Assembly (NCBI GenBank): GCA_027621405.1
Contig: JAQCBT010000003.1
Location: forward strand, 124,001-188,000
DNA: 64,000 nucleotides
Direction: 5' to 3'
Source: Pseudomonadota bacterium
GTDB lineage: Bacteria; Pseudomonadota; Gammaproteobacteria; Pseudomonadales; Pseudohongiellaceae
Each line of letters begins with the position of its first letter. Position 1 is the first letter of the stretch. This document shows, piece by piece, positions 8,162-15,237 of the stretch. The notes beneath the pieces are model-generated. The model was given only the letters and a program-made list of their open reading frames with translations. It did no database searches and was not told where the DNA came from. The position numbers were made by a program, and so were the translations under genes.

Positions 8162-8584
8162 ATGGCTATCAAGAACGACCTGACGATGAACAAAACGGTT
8201 TACAAAGCATTACTCCCGATCACCCTGCTCGGCGCCTTCTCCCTGACCATGGTTTCCTCTGCCCAGGACAAATCCATCAAAGACGGTATCTACACGGCGG
8301 CCCAGGCCGAATCCGGTAAGGAGATCTACGACAGGATCTGTGCTGGCTGCCACAACCAGCGCTTCTACGAGCAGGCCTGGCCCGGATGGGCCACCCGCAC
8401 GGTAGAACAGTTCTGGTTCTACATCGTGAGCGATATGCCCCAGGACAACCCGGGATCCCTGTACGACGATGAATACACCGACGTGGCGGCCTATATCTTT
8501 TCCCTGATGGGATACCCGGCCGGCGACGAGCCCATGGATCCCACTGGCGCCCATGTGGACGTACTGATCGGTTCACCCGAATAG
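8162..8584 (+). CDS. Periplasmic c-type cytochrome
   Basis: This 140-residue protein has a signal peptide (cleavage near SSAQD) and one heme-attachment site, CAGCH at residues 60-64. A helix containing DVAAYIFSLMGYP is typical of small class I cytochromes, and the Met of that segment could be the distal ligand. A second start, ATG at 8186, would give a cleaner signal peptide, and neither start has a strong ribosome-binding site. It probably passes electrons between periplasmic dehydrogenases and a terminal oxidase, but its partner is not defined; the PQQ dehydrogenase about 3 kb downstream is one possibility. Confidence 0.8.
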   Translation: MAIKNDLTMNKTVYKALLPITLLGAFSLTMVSSAQDKSIKDGIYTAAQAESGKEIYDRICAGCHNQRFYEQAWPGWATRTVEQFWFYIVSDMPQDNPGSLYDDEYTDVAAYIFSLMGYPAGDEPMDPTGAHVDVLIGSPE

Positions 8585-8627
8585 ACTGGATTGCCGATCA
8601 CCCTACGATCACAAGCGAGCGCAGCAG

Positions 8628-9161
8628 ATGCCTTCTCCGAACCTGCAACCTGTGTTGAACGGACCCACGGTCACTGTTCGCCCCATCGTCGAATCCGACT
8701 GGGACGGGCTGTATGCCATGGCATCCGATCCGCAGGTCTGGGCCCTGCATCCGGCCAAAGATCGTTACCAGGAAGCGGTGTTCCGCAAGTTCTTCAATGA
8801 GGCCATCGCCAGCGGCACTGGCTTCACCTTCGTGGACAATGCCAGCGGCAAGCTCATCGGCTCCAGCCGTTATAACGGTTTCGACCCAGAGAAGAGCGAG
8901 ATCGAGATCGGCTGGACCTTCCTCGGCAGGGAATACTGGGGTGGCGCCTACAACGCTGAGATCAAGAAACTGATGCTGGATCACGCCTTCAGCTTCGTGG
9001 ACACGGTGCTGTTCTGGGTGGGCGACACGAACTGGCGCTCCCGCAAGGCCGTGGAAAAAATCGGTGGCAAACTGCGTGATGGCATTTTCCACCGCAACCC
9101 GGAGCAAGACGACCCGCCCCATGTGATCTACGAGATCACCCGTGCCAGCATGGTGCTCTAA
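8628..9161 (+). CDS. GNAT family N-acetyltransferase
   Basis: The 177-residue protein fits the RimJ/RimL-type GNAT fold. It starts with VTVRPIVESDWDGLYAMASDP, continues with GKLIGSSRYNGFDP and EIEIGWTFLGREYWGGAYNAEIKKLML, and ends with the NWRSRKAVEKIGGKLRDG segment. The R/Q-x-x-G-x-G/A acetyl-CoA loop is represented by REYWGGAYN. The substrate is unknown; relatives acetylate ribosomal proteins or small amines. It begins 43 bases after the cytochrome gene and could be read through from it. Confidence 0.85.
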   Translation: MPSPNLQPVLNGPTVTVRPIVESDWDGLYAMASDPQVWALHPAKDRYQEAVFRKFFNEAIASGTGFTFVDNASGKLIGSSRYNGFDPEKSEIEIGWTFLGREYWGGAYNAEIKKLMLDHAFSFVDTVLFWVGDTNWRSRKAVEKIGGKLRDGIFHRNPEQDDPPHVIYEITRASMVL

Positions 9162-9204
9162 GGTACCAAAAGACTCTACTCTCCACCCGTAGAGGGATCT
9201 CGAG

Positions 9205-9274
9205 AAAAAGGGTCAGAGCAACAGTGCAGTACGGATTCTTGCTCTAAGCCCATCTCTTTCTGACCCACCTTTTC
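9205..9274. repeat. Nested inverted-repeat element (GGGTCAGA ends)
   Basis: The outer arms are AAAAAGGGTCAGA (9205-9217) and TCTGACCC-acc-TTTT (9259-9273). Inside, AGAGCAA (9215-9221) faces TTGCTCT (9239-9245). The two stems share bases, so they could form alternative folds. Elements with GGGTCAGA ends are common companions of REP-type (Y1 transposase) sequences in proteobacteria. No transposase is present, so this would be a non-autonomous copy. Confidence 0.45.
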
Positions 9275-9383
9275 TTTTTATTTCCCCTTCAATTGCAGGC
9301 GGCCACATTGATCCTGGTCAAGTTGCACTTCGGTGTATTCTCTAGAATGAATCCAGTACTTGAGGCAATCAGGGAGTTGTAGC

Positions 9384-10211
9384 ATGCCTACTATTAGCAA
9401 GATTTTCGCAGTAATTGATCCGTCTACTGACAACCAGATAGCACTCGTAAGAGCAGGCAAGATTGCGGGACGCAACGAGAGCATCTCTGTTCATGTCTAC
9501 GAGGCGCTTTATTCCAACGTGGAAAATTCTGATAAAGACGCTCTCCGACGGGTGGAGACTGCTCGCCATCAGGCGTGGCTGGATAGTCTTGTTGCTCCTC
9601 TGCGGGAATCCGGTATCGAGGTGGAAGTGGAGATTGAATGGACCAGCAACTGGCGCGACGCCATAGCGCCGGCCGCATTAAGGGCAGGCGCTGATTTGAT
9701 CATCAAGGCAGCGACGGCGCACAGCGGGGCTGAACGCCGCTTGTTGAAGACTTCGGACTGGTCCTTGTTACGCAGCGCGCCCTGCCCTGTCTATCAAATC
9801 AAGAAAGACGATATTTCCCAGAACATCAAAGTACTGATGGCCATCGATGTGTCACGGACAGATGCGCTTCACAGCAAGCTCAATGACCTCGTGATGGACT
9901 ACGGGAAGAGCCTGCTGGTAGGTGCAGAAGGTGCAAGCCTCTTTGTGGTGAACGCCTATCCTAATTCGGAGAAGTTTATCTATAAAGAGGATCTCGCCGA
10001 AAGAACCGGAGTCGATCCTGCCAACGCCTTCACGGTCGAGGGTTTGCCTGAGAAAGTTATCCCTGAAGTAGCGGAGCAGGTGCAGGCTGATATCGTTATC
10101 GTTGGCACCGCTGCGCGAGAAGGCCTTAAGGCTGCCGTTATCGGGAATACGGCTGAAAAACTGTTGGACGCCATCAGTACCAATATCCTGACGGTGAATG
10201 CCAACAAGTGA
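9384..10211 (+). CDS. Tandem universal stress protein (UspE-like)
   Basis: The 275-residue protein consists of two Usp domains in tandem (about residues 1-140 and 147-275), as in E. coli UspE. The first domain begins with KIFAVIDPSTDN and contains ADLIIKAA near its end. The second ends ADIVIVGTAAREG, then VIGNTAEKLLD and TNILTVNA, which is the GxxG-(S/T) nucleotide-loop region of the family. The ATG at 9384 has GGGAG seven bases upstream; an in-frame TTG at 9360 would add eight residues. The role is general stress adaptation, and the ligand is unknown. Confidence 0.85.
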   Translation: MPTISKIFAVIDPSTDNQIALVRAGKIAGRNESISVHVYEALYSNVENSDKDALRRVETARHQAWLDSLVAPLRESGIEVEVEIEWTSNWRDAIAPAALRAGADLIIKAATAHSGAERRLLKTSDWSLLRSAPCPVYQIKKDDISQNIKVLMAIDVSRTDALHSKLNDLVMDYGKSLLVGAEGASLFVVNAYPNSEKFIYKEDLAERTGVDPANAFTVEGLPEKVIPEVAEQVQADIVIVGTAAREGLKAAVIGNTAEKLLDAISTNILTVNANK

Positions 10212-10540
10212 ATTAAAGGCTTCCACCGGCCTGCGGTCATCTGTCCTGGCTGTGACGCTTAGGGTCCCATGATCAATCCCGGTCATGGGAGTCCATCGTT
10301 GTGAACGTCTCGCCGCGCCCCGCCCTCCCACTCGGGCTAATCAAGAGAATGGGTAGCGTAAGAAAGGCTTACTCTACCCACTGTTAGCAGCGACCTCTTG
10401 CTCAAAACCTGCCTTTCAATCCCGCCTCTTCCGCTTTAACCTGGCCACGCCAGGCAATTCCAAGCACTTACAATACGGAACGCTGGTGATACACTAGCCC
10501 CTTGCTCGCTCTCCAGTAAAACAACAACAGAGGTGTGCGT
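10212..10540. other. Intergenic region with two hairpins
   Basis: No gene is seen. One hairpin pairs CCCATGA (10266-10272) with TCATGGG (10283-10289). A stronger one pairs GGGTAG-c-GTAAG (10351-10362) with CTTAC-t-CTACCC (10368-10379). Neither is followed by a clear T-run. They may serve as factor-assisted terminators for the stress-protein gene. The promoter of the cytochrome/PQQ operon must lie in the last part of this stretch. Confidence 0.4.
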
Positions 10541-11392
10541 ATGAGACGAACCCACCCCCTTCGCTCCCCAGGCCGGCGTTTGATCCGATCGCTTACCGCC
10601 GTCGCCGCGACAGCCGGGTTGCTTGCCGCGGGCCTGGCGACCTTGCCCCAGGTAGCCGCCGAGGACGCCGGTAACCTGTATAACACCGACGTGGACATCC
10701 GCATGGGCCAGCGCTATTTCGAGCGCCAGTGCTCCCGCTGCCACGGCTTCGACGCCAAGGGCAATGACGAGGTAGGCGCGCCAGATCTCACCGGCAGCCT
10801 GCGCAATGCCAGCACCGACGCCAGCATCTTCAATGTAATCCGCGAGGGGGTCTCTGGCACTGCCATGTTGCCCGTGGCGGCCGATGTGCCCGATCCCACC
10901 GTTTGGCAATTGGTAGCTTTCATCAATTCATTGCGCTACGACCCCAACTCCGTGACCCTGGAGGGTGACGCAGACAGTGGCCTGGCCCTGTTCAATGGCC
11001 GCGCCGAATGCAACAGCTGTCATATGGTTGACGGCCGTGGTGGTCGCCTCGGTCCGGACCTGTCACGCATCGGTGAAGACAACACTCCGGAAGATTTAAT
11101 GCTGGCCATGACCAACCCTCATGAGCAAGTCGCGCCCCGCTGGTGGACCCTGCGGGTCACCGGTAGCGACGGTATCGAGCGTGAAGGATTCCGCATGGGC
11201 GAAGACAGCTTCGGGGTACGCATCATGGATGTGGACGAGAACCTGTGGTCTTTCCGCAAGAGCGAAATCGAGTCCTATGAACGCATCGAAGATTCCACCA
11301 TGCCCAGTTACGAGGGAAGACTGAGTGATGACGAACTGGATGACCTCGTCGCCTACCTGTTCTCCCTGCGCCGTGAGGTACAGCCACAATGA
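10541..11392 (+). CDS. Diheme c-type cytochrome
   Basis: This 283-residue exported protein has a twin-Arg-rich n-region and a hydrophobic core (VAATAGLLAAGLATL) as signal peptide. Two heme sites follow, CSRCH at residues 64-68 and CNSCH at 157-161. Each domain has the GxxxPDL(T/S) motif (GAPDLTGSL and LGPDLSRIG) and a downstream candidate Met ligand. The last four bases of the gene overlap the ATG of the PQQ dehydrogenase, so the pair is translationally coupled, and it is the likely electron acceptor of that enzyme. ATG 10541 has GAGG seven bases upstream; a GTG two codons earlier is the alternative. Confidence 0.88.
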   Translation: MRRTHPLRSPGRRLIRSLTAVAATAGLLAAGLATLPQVAAEDAGNLYNTDVDIRMGQRYFERQCSRCHGFDAKGNDEVGAPDLTGSLRNASTDASIFNVIREGVSGTAMLPVAADVPDPTVWQLVAFINSLRYDPNSVTLEGDADSGLALFNGRAECNSCHMVDGRGGRLGPDLSRIGEDNTPEDLMLAMTNPHEQVAPRWWTLRVTGSDGIEREGFRMGEDSFGVRIMDVDENLWSFRKSEIESYERIEDSTMPSYEGRLSDDELDDLVAYLFSLRREVQPQ

Positions 11393-13044
11393 TTACAATG
11401 AAAAGATCAAGCATCGCACTACTCACCTCTCTTTCCGCCCTGTCAATTAGCTCGACATTGGCACAGGAAGACCAGTTCTCCACCGTCATCACACCGGCAT
11501 TTTCTCCCATCACCTGGGAGCGACTGGTGGATGCCCGCAACGAGCCAGAGAACTGGCTCATGTATTCCGGCACCCTGGACAGCCAGCGCTATAGCCTGCT
11601 GGACCAGATCAACGTGGACAACGTCGACCAACTGGAGATGAAGTGGGCCTACCAGATTCCAGTAATCGACCGCGCCGAGACTGTGCCCCTGGTTGTGGAC
11701 GGCATCATGTTCATCACCGAGGCACCCAGCAATGTGGTCGCGGTGGACGCCCGCACCGGTCGCGAATACTGGCGCTACGATCACGAGATGCCTGACGACC
11801 TGCGCATCTGCTGTGGCCGTAACAACCGTGGTGTGGCGATTCTCGGGGAGACCCTGTTCATGTCCACCCTCGATGCCCACCTCGTGGCCATCGATGCCCG
11901 CACCGGTAACCTGTTATGGGACACTGAGGTGGCTCGTCACGATGCCGGCTATTCCAAGACGGCGGCACCGCTAATCGTGAAAGACAAGGTCGTCACCGGT
12001 ATCGCCGGCGCCGAGTTCGGTATCCGTGGTTTCATCGACGCCTACGATCCCGAGACCGGTGAGCGCGTGTGGCGCACCTACACTATCCCGGGTCCCGGCG
12101 AATTTGGCAACGACACCTGGTCCGACGATTCCTGGCGTACCGGCGGCGCATCCACCTGGATCACCGGCTCCTATGATGCAGAACTGAACCAGATCTACTG
12201 GGGCACCGGCAACCCCGGTCCGGACTGGAACGGTGACGTACGCCTCGGCGATAACCTGTACTCCGATTCCGTATTGGCACTGGATGGCGATACCGGCGCA
12301 ATCGAGTGGCACTTCCAATTCACACCTCACGATGTGCATGACTACGACGCGATTCAGGTACCCATCCTTGCCGACCTGGAAATCAACGGTGAACAAGTAC
12401 CCGCCATGATGTGGGCTAACCGTAACGGTTTCTATTACACCCTGAATCGCGCCACCGGCCAGTTCCTGTTCGGCAAACCCTTCGCCAGCGTGACCTGGGC
12501 TGAGGGCCTCGACCCAGTGACGGGCCGTCCCATACGAGTTGCCGGCATGGCGCCTACCTACGAGGGCATCATGGTATCGCCACCTATTGTGGGCGCAACG
12601 AACTGGTACTCTCCTGCCTATAGCCAGGACACGGAGTTGTTCTACGTGACCTCATTCGATGGTGAGCAGGAGTTCTTCAAGCGCGATGAAGACTACGAGG
12701 AAGGCGAGCGCTTCACCGGCGGTGGTGGCCGCTACACCCAGCCCATGGATGCCTTCCACAGCTCCATCCGTGCCATCAATCCGAAGACTGCGGATATCGA
12801 GTGGGAGTTTCCCATCATGCCTCGCTCTTCCGCCGGCATCACCACAACCGCGGGCGGCCTGGTGCTAACCGGCAGTGCCGATGGCTATTTCTTTGCGCTG
12901 GATGCGGAGTCCGGTCGTGAGTTGTGGAACATCTCACTGGGTGCAAGGGTTCACGCCGCACCCATGACATTCGCTATCGATGGCGAACAGTTCGTGACCG
13001 TGGCCTCGGGCAACGTGGTGTACACCTTCGGGTTGCGCGACTAA
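11389..13044 (+). CDS. PQQ-dependent alcohol-dehydrogenase-like quinoprotein
   Basis: The 551-residue periplasmic enzyme has a signal peptide ending near STLAQ. Its eight-bladed propeller shows repeated blade motifs such as AVDARTGREYWRYD, AIDARTGNLLWDT and ALDAESGRELWNI. The adjacent cysteines Cys141-Cys142 (RICCGRNNRG) form the vicinal disulfide seen next to PQQ in methanol and quinohemoprotein alcohol dehydrogenases. It lacks the C-terminal cytochrome domain of type II enzymes; instead a separate diheme cytochrome gene overlaps its start. It probably oxidises an alcohol or aldehyde, substrate unknown. PQQ synthesis genes are not in the window. A hairpin terminator follows. Confidence 0.88.
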   Translation: MITMKRSSIALLTSLSALSISSTLAQEDQFSTVITPAFSPITWERLVDARNEPENWLMYSGTLDSQRYSLLDQINVDNVDQLEMKWAYQIPVIDRAETVPLVVDGIMFITEAPSNVVAVDARTGREYWRYDHEMPDDLRICCGRNNRGVAILGETLFMSTLDAHLVAIDARTGNLLWDTEVARHDAGYSKTAAPLIVKDKVVTGIAGAEFGIRGFIDAYDPETGERVWRTYTIPGPGEFGNDTWSDDSWRTGGASTWITGSYDAELNQIYWGTGNPGPDWNGDVRLGDNLYSDSVLALDGDTGAIEWHFQFTPHDVHDYDAIQVPILADLEINGEQVPAMMWANRNGFYYTLNRATGQFLFGKPFASVTWAEGLDPVTGRPIRVAGMAPTYEGIMVSPPIVGATNWYSPAYSQDTELFYVTSFDGEQEFFKRDEDYEEGERFTGGGGRYTQPMDAFHSSIRAINPKTADIEWEFPIMPRSSAGITTTAGGLVLTGSADGYFFALDAESGRELWNISLGARVHAAPMTFAIDGEQFVTVASGNVVYTFGLRD

Positions 13045-13060
13045 TACTTCCAACACAGAG

Positions 13061-13098
13061 GCCGGAGAGAATTAACCCAATCTCTCCGGCTTCTTGTC
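13061..13098 (+). terminator. Intrinsic terminator of the cytochrome/PQQ operon
   Basis: A perfect ten-base stem, GCCGGAGAGA (13061-13070) with TCTCTCCGGC (13081-13090), surrounds a ten-base loop and is followed by TTCTTGTCTT. It lies 17 bases after the PQQ dehydrogenase stop and just before the convergent SDR gene. Confidence 0.8.
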
Positions 13099-13105
13099 TT
13101 CCGTA

Positions 13106-13981
13106 TCAGCTTTCTGTCTTGTAGTAAGGCGCTACCAGTTGTTCACTCACTTCCCATAAGCGAGCCGCAGCGTCTGCAGTAGCAAACTCGGCGGTTCGAG
13201 CACGATGGCAGTCGAAGAAATAACCGCCCGCCGCGTTCACCGCCTCGTCGTCGTCGGAGGTGGCCAGCCAGATAAAAGTCTCCGACCCCTTCTCTACGGA
13301 CCACATGAAGGGGTACATCACTACACCGAGGATCGTTGCAAGAATGCCGCCCTTGCCCCAGATGGCGGTGCGCACTGCGCCCGGGTGGAAGGAACTGCAG
13401 ATCAGGTTCTTGTCACCGAATCGCCTGTGCATTTCCATGGCGGTTAACAGGTTCATCAGCTTGCTGCGACCATAAGCCTTCAAGGTTCGGTAACCCTGCA
13501 CGAGGTTCAGATCCTCAAAATCCAGCGGGCTGCCCTTGTGGCCGAGGGAACTGGTGAACACGACCCGGGCAGAGCCGGACTCTGCACTCTTGAGCAAGGC
13601 AGGTAGCAGGTGCCGGGTCAGCAGGAAACTGCTGAGATGGTTAGTGACAAAAGTCTTTTCGAAGCCTTCGTCAGTAGTGATACGGGAACCGTTGGCACCG
13701 CCAGCGTTGTTGCAGAGCACATCGATCCTGTCATAACGCGCCGCCAGCCTGTTGCCCAGTTCATTCACCGACTTGAGTGAGGAGAAATCGGCGATCTCGA
13801 TACGCACCGACTCGTTGCCAGTGCTGGCGATAATCTTTTGCCGGGCTTCCGTGGCCTTGGCCAGGCTGCGGCAGACTAGCACTACCTCTGCGCCGCGCTC
13901 GGCGAAATTTTTCGCTGCCTCAAAGCCGATACCACTGTTGCCACCGGTGACGATAAAAACTTTTCCACTCAAGTCTGACAT
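13106..13981 (-). CDS. Short-chain dehydrogenase (retinol-dehydrogenase-like)
   Basis: The 291-residue protein is a classical SDR. The cofactor motif TGGNSGIG is at residues 12-19, followed by NNAGG, the catalytic Ser in VFTSSLGHKGS and the catalytic pair in YGRSK. The arrangement and the long C-terminal part resemble retinol dehydrogenase/WW-domain oxidoreductase-type SDRs, which prefer NADP(H). The substrate is unknown. The gene converges on the PQQ operon and starts 148 bases from the divergent ABM gene. Confidence 0.88.
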   Translation of the reverse strand: MSDLSGKVFIVTGGNSGIGFEAAKNFAERGAEVVLVCRSLAKATEARQKIIASTGNESVRIEIADFSSLKSVNELGNRLAARYDRIDVLCNNAGGANGSRITTDEGFEKTFVTNHLSSFLLTRHLLPALLKSAESGSARVVFTSSLGHKGSPLDFEDLNLVQGYRTLKAYGRSKLMNLLTAMEMHRRFGDKNLICSSFHPGAVRTAIWGKGGILATILGVVMYPFMWSVEKGSETFIWLATSDDDEAVNAAGGYFFDCHRARTAEFATADAAARLWEVSEQLVAPYYKTES

Positions 13982-14129
13982 GACTCTCCTCTTTAATTCT
14001 CTCGCTAATCATCTTGATTACTGCGGTTATTCTGAGCGATGCCACCCTATCCCACAACCCGGCACTACGTTATATTCCCTTCTTGCTGTGGCTGACCGCG
14101 GCTGGAATGCGAACAAGAAGGACAACAAT

Positions 14130-14429
14130 ATGGTAATCGTCATAGGGAATGTCACCGTCCGCGAAGACGCCCTGGAACAGGCACTCGCACTGGCTCACGC
14201 ACACGTCGAGCGTTCGCGCACAGAACCCGGTTGTATCAGTCACGCGGTTCATATCGACACCGAGAATGCCAATCACCTGGTCTTCCTCGAACAATGGCAG
14301 GACATGGATGCGCTGCAACAACACTTCCGGGTTCCGGAGTCCGCCTCCTTCATCAGCGCCCTCGGTGAACTGGCGGTCGAGGCTCCAACCCTGAAGCTGT
14401 ATACCGCCGATGAAGTTCCCCGGCACTAA
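14130..14429 (+). CDS. Antibiotic biosynthesis monooxygenase (ABM) family protein
   Basis: This 99-residue protein has the dimeric ferredoxin-like ABM fold: an N-terminal strand (VIVIGNVTV), then EPGCISHAVHID, NHLVFLEQWQDMDALQQHF, and a final APTLKLYTAD strand. Relatives include YgiN-type quinol monooxygenases and heme-degrading enzymes, but the specific heme ligands cannot be assigned. The ATG follows an AAGAAGGA ribosome-binding stretch; the longer open frame to 13752 has no family resemblance. It lies 33 bases upstream of the AhpD-like gene and is probably co-transcribed with it, which suggests a shared oxidative-stress role. Confidence 0.82.
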   Translation: MVIVIGNVTVREDALEQALALAHAHVERSRTEPGCISHAVHIDTENANHLVFLEQWQDMDALQQHFRVPESASFISALGELAVEAPTLKLYTADEVPRH

Positions 14430-14462
14430 TCACGCTATCTGGATACCCGACAGGATACGACG

Positions 14463-15038
14463 ATGACCGACACCCCGATCAGCCTGTTCCCCATTCCGGA
14501 ACTCCATGGCCTCGACGAGGATATTCGCCAACGCATTCTCACGGTGCAGGAGAAATCCGGATTCGTGCCCAATATCTTCCTCGCCCTGGCCTACAAGCCG
14601 GACGAATTCCGTGCCTTCTTCGCCTATCACGACGCCCTGATGGAGCGGGCGAGTGGACTCAGCAAGGGTGAGAAGGAAATGATCGTGGTAGCCACCTCCG
14701 GCCTCAACCGCTGCATCTACTGCGTGGTGGCCCATGGCGCCATCCTGCGTATCCGGGAGAAGAACCCGCAGATCTCGGAGCAGCTGGCCACCAATCACCG
14801 AAAGTCGACAATCACCCCGAAGCAGCGGGTAATGCTGGACTACGCGGTGAAAGTGTCGCAAAATTCCCACCAAGTTGACGGCGAAGACCACCAACGATTG
14901 CTGGATAGTGGCTTCAGCCAGGACGATGTCTGGGAAATTGGTGCAATCGCCGCCTTCTTTGCCATGTCCAATCGTCTCGCCAATATGGCAAGCATTGCAC
15001 CCAATACTGAATTTTATGGATTGGGACGCGAGTTCTGA
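14463..15038 (+). CDS. AhpD/carboxymuconolactone-decarboxylase-like peroxidase-related protein
   Basis: The 191-residue cytoplasmic protein belongs to the uncharacterised peroxidase-related branch of the AhpD fold. The redox motif is CIYCVVAHGAILR, a CxxC followed by His as in AhpD, at about residues 90-102. KGEKEMIVVATSGLNR just before it and the C-terminal DDVWEIGAIAAFFAMSNRLAN helix are typical of the family. It may reduce peroxides or recycle a thiol partner. It follows the ABM gene by 33 bases. Confidence 0.85.
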   Translation: MTDTPISLFPIPELHGLDEDIRQRILTVQEKSGFVPNIFLALAYKPDEFRAFFAYHDALMERASGLSKGEKEMIVVATSGLNRCIYCVVAHGAILRIREKNPQISEQLATNHRKSTITPKQRVMLDYAVKVSQNSHQVDGEDHQRLLDSGFSQDDVWEIGAIAAFFAMSNRLANMASIAPNTEFYGLGREF

Positions 15039-15237
15039 TCAGAAATTGAGCAAAAATTAGTCACTATCGGCTCTAATTTGATACAAAAATCAGGGAATCA
15101 GGGGGTTAATGCAGGGTGGCAAATTCTCCCTGTTTTCTACCCACAAAAAACTTCCCCTGAATGCCGCCAATAGGTAGTCTAACCAGTAATCCAGAGGCCG
15201 CCAGCGGTCGTAGAAAAAGAAAATAATAATTACCGAG

